Assembly: GCA_018385135.1 (NCBI GenBank)
Contig: JAHAWY010000050.1
Location: 1 to 64,000, forward strand
DNA: 64,000 bases
Direction of reading: 5' to 3'
Source: Oscillospiraceae bacterium
Lineage (GTDB): Bacteria; Bacillota; Clostridia; Oscillospirales; Oscillospiraceae
Below are positions 34,708 through 43,154 of this stretch, piece after piece. Under the pieces are notes generated by a model, which was not told the DNA's origin, ran no database searches, and was given only the letters and a program-made list of their open reading frames with translations. Position 1 is the stretch's first letter, and each line of letters starts with the position of its first letter. The position numbers were made by a program, and so were the translations under genes.

Positions 34708-35320
34708 AGCTGTCTCCCTCGCTTCTTATTTTTTTTGCAACCAGCTCGGCAGCGCGGGGGAGCAGCTTCCATTCGGCTCTCTCCATAACGCGCCTTTGCA
34801 GGCTTTCGGGACTATCCTTTTTATATACGGGGACGGCGCGCTGCAATATAATCTCGCCGCCGTCAGGTATTTCATTTACAAAGTGGACTGTTGCACCGCT
34901 CACCTTAACGCCCTTTTTCAGCGCGGCCTCATGCACGCGAAGTCCATAGTAGCCCTCGCCGCAAAAAGAGGGGATGAGCGACGGATGCACGTTTATAATG
35001 CGCTTTTGCCACTTGGAAACAAATTCCGCCGAGAGAATTGACATGAAGCCCGCCAGAACGACAAGCTCAATGCCGGACGACTCAAGCTCTGCTTGAAGGC
35101 GTGTCTCAAACTCCGCCTGAGATGCGCAGGACTTGCGGGAGACGACAGCGGAGTCTATACCTGCCGCCGCCGCGCGCTCAAGTGCGCGGACGCCCTCCTT
35201 GCTTGATAAAACAAGCACGATTTCTCCGCTTTTGAGTATGCCGCTTTGCTGCGCGTCGATAAGTGCTTGAAGATTGGTGCCGCCGCCGGAAACAAGAACG
35301 GCTATTCTCACTTTCAGCAT
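34688..35320 (-). CDS. purN: Phosphoribosylglycinamide formyltransferase
   Basis: A 210-residue GAR transformylase using 10-formyl-tetrahydrofolate. IAVLVSGGGTNLQALIDA opens the protein; the catalytic region has INVHPSLIPSFCGEGYYGLRVHEAALKKGVKVSGATVH and VPVYKKDSPESLQRRVME. It overlaps purM by 7 bases and the cyclohydrolase gene by 20 bases, so translation of the three is likely coupled. Confidence 0.95.
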   Translation of the reverse strand: MLKVRIAVLVSGGGTNLQALIDAQQSGILKSGEIVLVLSSKEGVRALERAAAAGIDSAVVSRKSCASQAEFETRLQAELESSGIELVVLAGFMSILSAEFVSKWQKRIINVHPSLIPSFCGEGYYGLRVHEAALKKGVKVSGATVHFVNEIPDGGEIILQRAVPVYKKDSPESLQRRVMERAEWKLLPRAAELVAKKIRSEGDSYGKHDQ

Positions 35321-36351
35321 ATTACAACGCCCTCGTCGCCCTTTATGACCTCACCCATGATGTAAGCTGCCTCGCCTTCGGCACGGAGGATTTCGAGAGC
35401 CTTGTCCGCGTCGTGCTTTGAGACGATAACGCTCATGCCGACGCCCATGTTGTAGGTGTTGAACATATCGCGTTCAGGAATTCCGCCCGTTTCGGCAAGA
35501 TAATCGAAGATGGGCAGAGGCTTCAGAGCGCCGCGCTCGATTTTAGCCGTGCAGCCCTTGGGCAGGCTGCGCGGGATATTTTCATAAAAGCCGCCGCCCG
35601 TTATGTGAGAAACGGATTTTACACTAAGCGCGTCGAAAAGTGCCAGCATGGGCTTAACGTATATCTTCGTGGGGGTCAAAAGAGCGTCCCCCAGAGACGT
35701 GCCGCCGAGGGCGGAAACGGGCTTGCCAAGGTCGATGTGCTCAACATCAAAAACCTTGCGCACCAGTGAAAAGCCGTTGGAGTGCACACCGCTTGAGGGA
35801 AGAGCTATGATAACGTCCCCCTCGGTTACGGAGCTTTTGTCAAGAACCCTTGATTTATCTACCACACCGACGGAAAAGCCCGCAAGGTCGTATTCATCCT
35901 CCGGATAGAAGCCCGGCATCTCAGCCGTTTCCCCGCCAATCAGCGCGCAGCCGGACTGCACGCAGCCTTCGGCGACACCGGAAACTATCTGAGCTATTTT
36001 TTCGGGCACATTCTTGCCGCAGGCGATATAGTCAAGAAAGAAAAGGGGCTTTGCACCGCAGCAGATGATGTCGTTAACGCACATGGCAACGCAGTCAATG
36101 CCGACGGTGTCATGCTTATTTGTTAAAAAGGCAAGCTTCAGCTTGGTTCCGACGCCGTCCGTGCCGGAAACAAGCACAGGATTGGGAGTATCGGACAGGT
36201 CAAGCTCGAACAGACCGCCGAAGCCGCCGATATCGGGAGTGTTTTTGCCGACCATTGTGCGGGCAATATGGCTTTTCATAAGCTCAACTGCCTTGTAGCC
36301 TGCTGTTATATCAACGCCGGCCGCTGCATAGCTATCAGAGAAGCTTTTCAT
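35314..36351 (-). CDS. purM: Phosphoribosylformylglycinamidine cyclo-ligase (AIR synthase)
   Basis: A 345-residue enzyme that closes the imidazole ring of AIR from FGAM with ATP. YAAAGVDITAGYKAVELMK, GTDGVGTKLKLAF, GIDCVAMCVNDI and GGETAEMPGFY are the family signatures; HSNGFSLVRK and THITGGGFYENIPR-like SHITGGGFYENIPR follow. It abuts purF (shared base) and overlaps purN. Confidence 0.97.
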   Translation of the reverse strand: MKSFSDSYAAAGVDITAGYKAVELMKSHIARTMVGKNTPDIGGFGGLFELDLSDTPNPVLVSGTDGVGTKLKLAFLTNKHDTVGIDCVAMCVNDIICCGAKPLFFLDYIACGKNVPEKIAQIVSGVAEGCVQSGCALIGGETAEMPGFYPEDEYDLAGFSVGVVDKSRVLDKSSVTEGDVIIALPSSGVHSNGFSLVRKVFDVEHIDLGKPVSALGGTSLGDALLTPTKIYVKPMLALFDALSVKSVSHITGGGFYENIPRSLPKGCTAKIERGALKPLPIFDYLAETGGIPERDMFNTYNMGVGMSVIVSKHDADKALEILRAEGEAAYIMGEVIKGDEGVVIC

Positions 36352-37790
36352 CAGGCGTCGCTCCTTTCGCTTATCTTCATTTCAAATCTGTTTTTTGCGG
36401 GGGTGCTGGGTATCTCGGTGGAATACTTGCCGTCAAAGCAGGCGGCGCAAAAGCCCGGGTGAGAGCAGCTACCGTTTGTAAGCTTTGTAACGTTTTCAAC
36501 ACTGAGATAGCCTAGAGAATCCGCTCCGACGATTTTAGCGATCTCCTCAACGCTGTTGTGGCAGGCAATGAGGTTTTCGCGGCTGTCGATATCCGTGCCG
36601 TAGTAGCAGGGGTTGAGGAAGGGCGGCGCGGAGATGCGAAGATGGATCTCCTTTGCGCCCGCCTCGCGCAGCAGGCGGACAATGCGCGCGCAGGTAGTGC
36701 CGCGCACGATGGAGTCGTCTATGAGGACGACGCGCTTGCCGCGAACAACGTCAGAAACGGGGTTTAGCTTTATGCGAACCTTGTCCTCGCGGGATTTCTG
36801 ACCGGGGGAGATGAATGTTCTGCCGATATAGCGGTTTTTTATAAGACCGATGCCGTAGGGAATGCCGCTTTGACGGGCAAAGCCTATGGCGGCGTCTATG
36901 CCGCTGTCGGGTACGCCGATTACAACATCCGCCTGCACAGGATGCTCAAGAGCAAGAAAGGCTCCCGCGCGAAGCCGCGCGTTGTGAACGCTGCAGCCCT
37001 CAATCACCGAGTCGGGACGGGCAAAGTAGATATATTCAAATACGCAGAGGGACGGTTCGCATTTGCCGCAGTGGTCGCTTATGGAGCGAACGCCGTTTTT
37101 ATCGAAAACCAGAATTTCGCCGGGCTTTAGGTCGCGCTCCAAAACAGCGCCAACGGAGTTTAATGCGCAGCTTTCCGAGGATACGACATAATCGCCGGAG
37201 GGAGTTTTGCCGTAGCACAGGGGACGAAAGCCGTGCTCGTCACGCGCTGCAATCAGCTTGGTCGGGGACATGACTACCAGAGAATACGCGCCGTGCAGCT
37301 TGTCCATCGCGCGGCTTACCGCCTCCTCGATTGAGCTTGAGTTGATGCGTTCCTTGGTTATTATGTAGGAGATGACCTCACTGTCCGTAGTGGTGTGGAA
37401 AATGCTGCCTTGCAGTTCCAGCTCCTCACGAAGCTCCGCGGAGTTTACAAGGTTGCCGTTATGGGCAAGAGCCATGTTTCCCTTAATGTGGTTTATAACA
37501 AGCGGCTGGGCGTTGTTGCGGTCATTATTGCCCGTGGTACCGTAGCGGCAGTGACCTACGGCAATGCTGCCCTCGCCGAGCTTTGACATGACGGCGGGCG
37601 TGAAAACATCGTTAACAAGCCCCGTGTCCTTATAGGCGGAAAAAACGCCGTCGTCGTTAACAACAATGCCGCAGCTTTCCTGACCGCGGTGCTGCAATGC
37701 GAACAGACCGTAATATACGGTGGACGCAACATCTCGCGTTTCGGCGGAATAAACCCCGAAAACGCCGCATTCTTCATGTATTCCACCCAT
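36351..37790 (-). CDS. purF: Amidophosphoribosyltransferase
   Basis: A 479-residue enzyme that commits PRPP to purine synthesis. The glutaminase nucleophile is Cys8 in EECGVFGVY, so a short propeptide would be removed. LQHRGQESCG, the PRPP site VVLIDDSIVRGTTC and the C-terminal CSHPGFCAACFDGKY, with Cys residues that fit the Fe-S cluster of Bacillus-type PurF, are present. Its ATG shares an A with the stop codon of purC (TGATG). Confidence 0.97.
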   Translation of the reverse strand: MGGIHEECGVFGVYSAETRDVASTVYYGLFALQHRGQESCGIVVNDDGVFSAYKDTGLVNDVFTPAVMSKLGEGSIAVGHCRYGTTGNNDRNNAQPLVINHIKGNMALAHNGNLVNSAELREELELQGSIFHTTTDSEVISYIITKERINSSSIEEAVSRAMDKLHGAYSLVVMSPTKLIAARDEHGFRPLCYGKTPSGDYVVSSESCALNSVGAVLERDLKPGEILVFDKNGVRSISDHCGKCEPSLCVFEYIYFARPDSVIEGCSVHNARLRAGAFLALEHPVQADVVIGVPDSGIDAAIGFARQSGIPYGIGLIKNRYIGRTFISPGQKSREDKVRIKLNPVSDVVRGKRVVLIDDSIVRGTTCARIVRLLREAGAKEIHLRISAPPFLNPCYYGTDIDSRENLIACHNSVEEIAKIVGADSLGYLSVENVTKLTNGSCSHPGFCAACFDGKYSTEIPSTPAKNRFEMKISERSDA

Positions 37791-38506
37791 CAGACAGTAT
37801 CCCCCAAAAGTCTGCGCATGACCTCGTTGTAGGCATCCTCAACGCCGCCCATGTCGCGGCGGAAACGATCCTTATCAAGCTTTTCGTGCGTGTGAACGTC
37901 CCAAAGGCGGCAGGTGTCCGGGCTGATTTCGTCGGCCAGGACAATCGTTCCGTCTGAAAGCCTTCCAAACTCAAGCTTGAAGTCAACAAGCTCAATGTCA
38001 TGCTCAAGCATAAATGCCTTGAGAAAATCGTTGACCTTAAAGGCATATTTTTTGATGGTGTCGATTTCATCCTGTGTTGCGAGCTTGAGGGCAAGAGCGT
38101 GATAGTCGTTAATAAGAGGGTCGCCCAAATCGTCGTTTTTATAGGAGAATTCAATGGTGGGAGCGGAGAAAACTATTCCCTCCTCAACACCATAGCGCTT
38201 GGCGAAGCTGCCTGCGGAGATGTTGCGGATGATGACCTCAAGAGGAACGATGGAAACCTTTTTTACCAGAGTTTCGCGGTCGGAAAGCTCCTCAACAAAG
38301 TGCGTGGGTACGCCCGCCTGCTCCAAAAGGGACATAAGGCGGTTGGTTAGACGGTTGTTGATGACTCCCTTGCCGAGAATAGTGCCCTTTTTCTCGCCGT
38401 TAAAGGCAGTGGCGTCGTCCTTGTAGGAAACGATGCAAAGATTTTCGTCGGCTGTGGCAAAAACCTTTTTGGCCTTGCCCTCGTAAAGCTGGACTGTCTT
38501 CTCCAT
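37790..38506 (-). CDS. purC: SAICAR synthase
   Basis: A 238-residue enzyme joining CAIR and aspartate. [52 protein letters not shown] and [13 protein letters not shown] are intact. The AGGAGAAGTC site precedes ATG 38506. It lies 35 bases after purE and abuts purF. Confidence 0.97.
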   Translation of the reverse strand: MEKTVQLYEGKAKKVFATADENLCIVSYKDDATAFNGEKKGTILGKGVINNRLTNRLMSLLEQAGVPTHFVEELSDRETLVKKVSIVPLEVIIRNISAGSFAKRYGVEEGIVFSAPTIEFSYKNDDLGDPLINDYHALALKLATQDEIDTIKKYAFKVNDFLKAFMLEHDIELVDFKLEFGRLSDGTIVLADEISPDTCRLWDVHTHEKLDKDRFRRDMGGVEDAYNEVMRRLLGDTV

Positions 38507-38541
38507 TTTGACTTCTCCTTCTGTTTTATTTTGAAATAATT

Positions 38542-39057
38542 CTACTTTTCCTCGGATGTCTTATGGGGGCGGTTATACTTTTCCTCATATGCCTTGTTTA
38601 TGAAAAGCGTTTTTGCCGCCGCCGCCTTTCGGCTGGCGGACAGCTTGAGAGCGAGCTGCTCATCGGATACCGCCAGTATCTCAACGGCAAGAAGGGCGGC
38701 GTTTTCAGCCCCATCAATAGCGACCGTTGCAACAGGTATGCCCGAGGGCATCTGAACAGTCGAAAGAAGGGCATCCAAGCCGTCCAACGAAGATTTTACA
38801 GGTATTCCGATTACAGGCAGGGTGGTGTTTGCCGCGAGCGCTCCGGCAAGATGCGCTGCCTTGCCGGCGGCGGCTATTATTACGCCGAAGCCATTGTCCC
38901 TCGCGCTTTGCGCGAACTGCGCCGCTTCGACAGGCGTTCTGTGTGCGGAGAAAACGTGAACATCGCACGGCACGCCAAAATCGCTGAGCCTGCCAATGGT
39001 TTTTTCCACAACGGGCAGGTCGCTTTCGCTGCCCATGATCAAGGCTACTTTTTTCAT
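38542..39057 (-). CDS. purE: N5-CAIR mutase / AIR carboxylase
   Basis: A 171-residue enzyme opening the operon. [31 protein letters not shown] and [24 protein letters not shown] are the substrate-binding motifs. No purK lies in the operon, so it could be the PurK-independent class II type or purK may lie elsewhere; the sequence alone does not settle it. The RBS AAAGGAATG precedes the ATG. Confidence 0.96.
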   Translation of the reverse strand: MKKVALIMGSESDLPVVEKTIGRLSDFGVPCDVHVFSAHRTPVEAAQFAQSARDNGFGVIIAAAGKAAHLAGALAANTTLPVIGIPVKSSLDGLDALLSTVQMPSGIPVATVAIDGAENAALLAVEILAVSDEQLALKLSASRKAAAAKTLFINKAYEEKYNRPHKTSEEK

Positions 39058-39171
39058 GTCGTCACCATTCCTTTACAAATTGACAGATTTATTCTAAGTT
39101 CAATTATTAACTGCAAAACAAGGATTGCGCGGCGGCTTTTAACCGAAAAATAAGCAAAGCCTGCTTTTATA

Positions 39172-39200
39172 ATTCTATACGAAAGTGTAAAAACGGTCAA
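39172..39200 (-). promoter_or_regulatory. Purine operon promoter
   Basis: Minus-strand TTGACC (39195-39200), 17-base spacer, TAGAAT (39172-39177), about 115 bases before purE. The leader in between shows no purine riboswitch core. Confidence 0.75.
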
Positions 39201-39486
39201 GGGAAAAGGACAATAAATGACGAAAAACATATACAATATTTACAAGTTTTTGGTTTGTTATTTGGAGAAAGTGGTGCGGCGTTGAAAAATAATCGTCCGC
39301 AATGCAGTTTCAAATGTTATTTACAGTAACCAATAAGGTATCGACTCCTTTACTGAATAGCGATAAAAAGCTTCTTTTTACCAAAAAATCCGGAAGTGCT
39401 TTGTTGATTTTGGTTAGACATATATTTGAAACCGGGTTTTCATATTCCTAACCATCGTTGTATTTCTTTGGAGAAGTGTAGATAAC
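39201..39486. other. Gene-free AT-rich interval upstream of the purine operon
   Basis: About 285 bases between the purine operon promoter and the terminator of the ars-type operon. The only frames are short and without ribosome sites. No repeat, tRNA or known RNA motif was recognised. The base composition matches the AT-richer ars-type block beside it. Confidence 0.5.
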
Positions 39487-39520
39487 AAAAAGAGGATGAC
39501 CGGTTGGAGCATCCTCTTTC
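39487..39520 (-). terminator. Terminator of the ArsR/permease/thioredoxin operon
   Basis: Minus-strand AAAGAGGATG / CATCCTCTTT stem with a T run (TTTTTG), 12 bases after the stop of the thioredoxin-like gene. Confidence 0.85.
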
Positions 39521-39532
39521 GCGTTCAGCAGT

Positions 39533-39886
39533 TTAAAATCCAAGTTTATTCAGGAGTTTTTCCAGCTCAGAAGAACTCAAAACCTTACCCATAGAGACTA
39601 CCTGCTCATTAACAACTATGGCAGGCATACTGATAGCACCATAAGACATCACTTTTTCCAAGTCTGTTATGTATTCGACTTCAATAGTTGATGCAATGTT
39701 TTTAGCTGCTTCTTTTGCATTTTCATACTGCTGGTGGCAGGATTTACAACCCATACCTAATACCTTGATGCAGCGTATTTCTTGTTCTGCTTCGGGGCAA
39801 CAAGTAGCTTTTATTCCTGTGGACTCTTTCGCAGAACAAGTACAAGCGGGGCTTTTTGCTTCTCCTTTTTTCTTTAAAAATAACAT
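39533..39886 (-). CDS. Cys-rich thioredoxin-like (redox-active disulfide) protein
   Basis: A 117-residue protein: a Cys-rich N-terminal tail (C15, C17, C29, C30, C39) followed by a small thioredoxin fold with active site GCKSC (46-50) and the cis-Pro strand SMPAIVVNEQVVSMG. This is the thioredoxin_3/MTH895 family, often found behind permease genes of the COG0701 type. The gene is third in an operon with an ArsR regulator and the permease, so reduction or hand-over of a metal(loid) substrate is a plausible role. The extra Cys pairs could bind metal; that is inference. Confidence 0.85.
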   Translation of the reverse strand: MLFLKKKGEAKSPACTCSAKESTGIKATCCPEAEQEIRCIKVLGMGCKSCHQQYENAKEAAKNIASTIEVEYITDLEKVMSYGAISMPAIVVNEQVVSMGKVLSSSELEKLLNKLGF

Positions 39887-39975
39887 ACGATTCCTCCGTT
39901 CTTAGTTTATAGATTGATAAGAGATTTGTGAATGCAGATAATAGCTGTTTTTTGACATGGTACATCTGTTTAAAA

Positions 39976-40989
39976 CTAAATGAGCAACGGCTGGATAGAA
40001 TTAAAAAAGTATCCAACAATGATAATGCCGACGCAACAAATAGCCACAAAGATACCAAGCAATTTTGGCTTAACCGCTTTTCTCAGCATAATCATTGAGG
40101 GCAATGAAAGGGTTGTTACTCCCATCATGAAGGAAAGTACAACGCCAAGTAATGCTCCTTTTGCCAATAGTGCCTCAGCAATGGGTATCGTTCCAAAAAC
40201 ATCAGCATACATGGGGATGCCCGCAATCGTAGCAATGATAACTCCAAATGGGTTGTTATCTCCAAGCAGTTTAACTATGAATTCTTTTGGTATCCAGTTG
40301 TGGATGATTGCCCCAATGCCTACACCGATCAGAACATAGGGTGCTACTTTTTTGGCAGTAGAAACAACTTGCTCCCAGGCATATTTCATACGGTCTTTGA
40401 AGTGCAGTTTTTCTTGTGGTATATCAATCGAATTTGCTTTTCTGATAAATGCTTCCACCTGATCTTCAAGGTGCAGCCTTTCGATGAGGCTTCCTCCCGC
40501 AACAGCAATGACTAAACCTAATACTACATAGACAATGGCAACTTTCCAGCCAAAGATGCTCATCAGCAAAAGCAATGAACCCAGATCAACCATGGGAGAA
40601 GAAATCAAGAAAGAGAATGTTGCTCCTAATGGAAGTCCGGCACTCGTAAATCCAATAAACAAGGGTATTGACGAACACGAGCAAAATGGTGTTACTGTTC
40701 CCAATAGTGCTGCGATGCAGTTAGCACCAATCCCCTTAAATCGTGCCAGTATCTTCTTTGTCCTTTCAGGGGGGAAGAAGCTCTGAATGTAGGAGATGAT
40801 TAAAATCAGAACGCCAAGCAAAACCATAATTTTGATGGTGTCATAGAGAAAGAACCGGAGGCTTCCTCCTATTCGGGATGTAGTATCCAACCCAAAGCTT
40901 TTGAGTAGACTTTCGATAAGCTTATTGAGCCAGTGCATACCAATCATTTCATTTTGGAAGAAGCTCCAAACAGCTTGTAATGCTTCCAT
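39976..40989 (-). CDS. COG0701 permease, ArsP-like
   Basis: A 337-residue membrane protein with about eight helices, starting at ATG 40989 behind GGAGG. The signature TPFCSCSSIPLFIG with paired Cys residues and FLISSPMVDLGS mark the COG0701/ArsP family; ArsP exports trivalent organoarsenicals through such Cys residues. A central cytoplasmic loop is charged (FIRKANSIDIPQEKLHFKDR). The neighbours (ArsR regulator upstream, thioredoxin-like protein downstream) support metal(loid) efflux. The exact substrate cannot be read. Confidence 0.87.
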   Translation of the reverse strand: MEALQAVWSFFQNEMIGMHWLNKLIESLLKSFGLDTTSRIGGSLRFFLYDTIKIMVLLGVLILIISYIQSFFPPERTKKILARFKGIGANCIAALLGTVTPFCSCSSIPLFIGFTSAGLPLGATFSFLISSPMVDLGSLLLLMSIFGWKVAIVYVVLGLVIAVAGGSLIERLHLEDQVEAFIRKANSIDIPQEKLHFKDRMKYAWEQVVSTAKKVAPYVLIGVGIGAIIHNWIPKEFIVKLLGDNNPFGVIIATIAGIPMYADVFGTIPIAEALLAKGALLGVVLSFMMGVTTLSLPSMIMLRKAVKPKLLGIFVAICCVGIIIVGYFFNSIQPLLI

Positions 40990-41064
40990 ATTGAGCCTCC
41001 TAAAACAGTAATATCGAAGTATATCCATGTGTAATTTTTGAAGTAAGCCGTTTCAGTATAAAAC

Positions 41065-41376
41065 TCACTTTTCACAACACGGCTTACTTTCATAAGAACT
41101 AACTGTTGTAAGCGCTTGGAGAAGCTCCATAGCAGTTGCGGCACCTTCGGAAGAGATTGAGTAGTGAGTCCACTTTCCCTCTTTTCTTCCTATAACAATA
41201 CCGGAGTCACAAAGGATTTTCATATGGTGAGATAGTGTAGGCTGGGTGATGCTCAGATCATCCAGCAGAACACAAGCACACTTTTCTCCCGTGATAAGGA
41301 GTTTTAAGATACGAACACGGTTTTCATCACAAAAGGCCTTAAAGACTGTGGCTATATTCTTTTCTTCGAGCAGCAT
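41065..41376 (-). CDS. ArsR-family metal(loid)-responsive repressor
   Basis: A 103-residue winged-helix regulator. The DNA-recognition helix is ITQPTLSHHMKIL (about 43-55). KCACVLLDDL (C33, C35) aligns with the metalloid-binding CVC motif of ArsR, and two Cys residues close the protein (C100, C101). It would release DNA on binding a thiophilic metal(loid) such as As(III) or methylarsenite. It leads the operon, directly behind a promoter overlapping a perfect inverted repeat that is a likely operator. Confidence 0.9.
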   Translation of the reverse strand: MLLEEKNIATVFKAFCDENRVRILKLLITGEKCACVLLDDLSITQPTLSHHMKILCDSGIVIGRKEGKWTHYSISSEGAATAMELLQALTTVSSYESKPCCEK

Positions 41377-41396
41377 TCAAATCGCCTCACATTGAA

Positions 41397-41443
41397 ATTT
41401 TTCTATGCGACGCTATTATATTCATAATATAGAAAAATGTCAA
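41397..41443 (-). promoter_or_regulatory. Consensus promoter with overlapping inverted repeat (ArsR operator candidate)
   Basis: Minus-strand TTGACA (41438-41443), 17-base spacer, TATAAT (41415-41420): a full consensus promoter. A perfect 10-bp inverted repeat ATTTTTCTAT/ATAGAAAAAT (41397-41406 and 41429-41438) flanks the -10 element, with one arm in the spacer next to the -35 element. A repressor bound there would block RNA polymerase; that ArsR binds it is inferred. Confidence 0.8.
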
Positions 41444-41616
41444 TATGTATGGCAGGAAAACTATTGCCGCAATTGTTGAGCGTTGAGACATTGAGTTTCA
41501 TGGCACTTTTGTTTTGTCAATTATACTGATACACTCATATATACCGAGTTTAGGGTCAGTGTATAAATCCGGTTTGACAGTTAAAATTGCCGGAGAAATA
41601 ATCCAAAAGTTTTTGC

Positions 41617-41645
41617 TTGTCTGTAACTGTTGTTTGATGTATAAT
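41617..41645 (+). promoter_or_regulatory. Promoter of the FAD oxidoreductase at 41713
   Basis: TTGTCT (41617-41622), 17-base spacer, TATAAT (41640-41645), about 68 bases upstream of the start. Confidence 0.7.
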
Positions 41646-41712
41646 AAACTTTGTATGGGCAGATATTTGTAAAATCGCATATCCCCATTTCGGGTGCATG
41701 GAGGTATTACAC

Positions 41713-43113
41713 ATGAAAACAGATATAGTAATCGTCGGAGCCGGACCTGCCGGCATTTTTACCGCTCTTGAGCTTATCCGCAGGGGAAGTAAAAAGAAAA
41801 TAGTCATGGTAGAAAAGGGCGTTGCCGTTGAAAAGCGCCGCTGTCCCAAGGCTAAGACAAAAGACTGCGTCAATTGCAAGCCCTATTGCCATATAACCAC
41901 CGGCTTTTCAGGCGCGGGCGCGTTTTCAGACGGAAAGCTTTCCCTGAGCTATGAGGTCGGCGGCGATTTGCCCACTCTTATCGGTGAGAATACGGCGCAG
42001 GAGCTTATAAACTACGCCGATGGTATCTATCTTGAGTTTGGTGCCGATACAAAGATCGAAGGCGTCAGCGACTACGAGGCGGTCAAGGAGATAAGAAAAA
42101 ACGCAATTCAAGCGGGCTTGAAGCTGGTAGACTGCCCCATCCGCCATATGGGCACGGAAAAAGCTCAGGACATCTACTACCGCATTGAGCAATACCTCAT
42201 CGAAAACGGCGTTGAGCTTATGTTCGGCTACGAATGCGACAACGTGATTTTGCAGGAGGACAAATGCCTGGGCGTTGTCATCCACAAGGGTGAGGAAAAC
42301 CTCGAAATATTTGCCGACAAAACCGTTATTGCCACCGGCAGGCGCGGCGCTGAGTGGCTGGAGAAAATCTGTGCCGAGCACAGCATCGCCCACCAGCCCG
42401 GCACTGTCGATATCGGCGTGCGCGTTGAGGTTCGCAACGAGGTCATGGAAAAGGTGAATGACGTTTTGTACGAGTCTAAGCTCATTGGTTATCCAAGACC
42501 CTTTAAAAACAAGGTGCGCACCTTCTGCCAAAACCCCGGCGGCTTTGTAAGCCAAGAAAACTACGATGACGACCTCGCTGTTGTAAATGGACACAGCTAT
42601 AAGGACAAAAAGTCGGACAATACAAATCTTGCCATCTTATGCTCGCATAACTTCAGCTATCCATTTAACCAGCCCATTGCCTATGCACAAAAGGTTGGCG
42701 AGCTTACAAATATGCTCGGTGCGGGGCACATTATGGTTCAGCGCTTTGGAGACATTCTGGACGGCAAGCGCACTTGGGAAAAGGAGCTTGCTCAGTCCAA
42801 TGTCCGTCCCACGCTTAAAGATGCCGTGGCGGGCGACATCACCGCCGCCATGCCATATCGCTCTATGATAAACATTATCAACTTTATTCAAGCGGTCGAT
42901 CAGGTCGTTCCGGGCTTTGCCTCCTATGAAACGCTGCTATATTCTCCGGAGCTGAAGTTCTATTCCAACCGCGTTAAGATGGATAAGGATCTCAACACCA
43001 ATGTCAAAGGGCTTCACTGCTTGGGTGACTCCAGCGGCTGGACCCGCGGACTGATGATGGCTTCCATTATGGGCGTTCTTATGGGACGCAAGATAGCCGA
43101 GCAAGAGGACTGA
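41713..43113 (+). CDS. FAD-dependent oxidoreductase (COG2509-like, short form)
   Basis: A 466-residue flavoprotein from the ATG at 41713, behind GGAGG. The dinucleotide-binding IVIVGAGPAGIFTALELI (about 5-22) opens the protein; a cluster of Cys residues follows (RRCPKAKTKDCVNCKPYCH, about 42-60), which could hold metal or an Fe-S centre, then TGFSGAGAFSDGKLSLS and the C-terminal LGDSSGWTRGLMMASIMG. It lacks the N-terminal domain of the family member at 24715. Substrate unknown. Confidence 0.87.
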   Translation: MKTDIVIVGAGPAGIFTALELIRRGSKKKIVMVEKGVAVEKRRCPKAKTKDCVNCKPYCHITTGFSGAGAFSDGKLSLSYEVGGDLPTLIGENTAQELINYADGIYLEFGADTKIEGVSDYEAVKEIRKNAIQAGLKLVDCPIRHMGTEKAQDIYYRIEQYLIENGVELMFGYECDNVILQEDKCLGVVIHKGEENLEIFADKTVIATGRRGAEWLEKICAEHSIAHQPGTVDIGVRVEVRNEVMEKVNDVLYESKLIGYPRPFKNKVRTFCQNPGGFVSQENYDDDLAVVNGHSYKDKKSDNTNLAILCSHNFSYPFNQPIAYAQKVGELTNMLGAGHIMVQRFGDILDGKRTWEKELAQSNVRPTLKDAVAGDITAAMPYRSMINIINFIQAVDQVVPGFASYETLLYSPELKFYSNRVKMDKDLNTNVKGLHCLGDSSGWTRGLMMASIMGVLMGRKIAEQED

Positions 43114-43123
43114 TACAAAAAAC

Positions 43124-43154
43124 GAGGCAGGGACGTGATTTAAGTCCTTGCCTC
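43124..43154. terminator. Bidirectional terminator overlapping a stop codon
   Basis: GAGGCAGGGAC / GTCCTTGCCTC stem followed by ATTATTATT on the plus strand and TTTTTTG on the minus strand. The stop codon of the minus-strand membrane protein gene lies in the loop, so its last codons form one arm. Confidence 0.8.
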
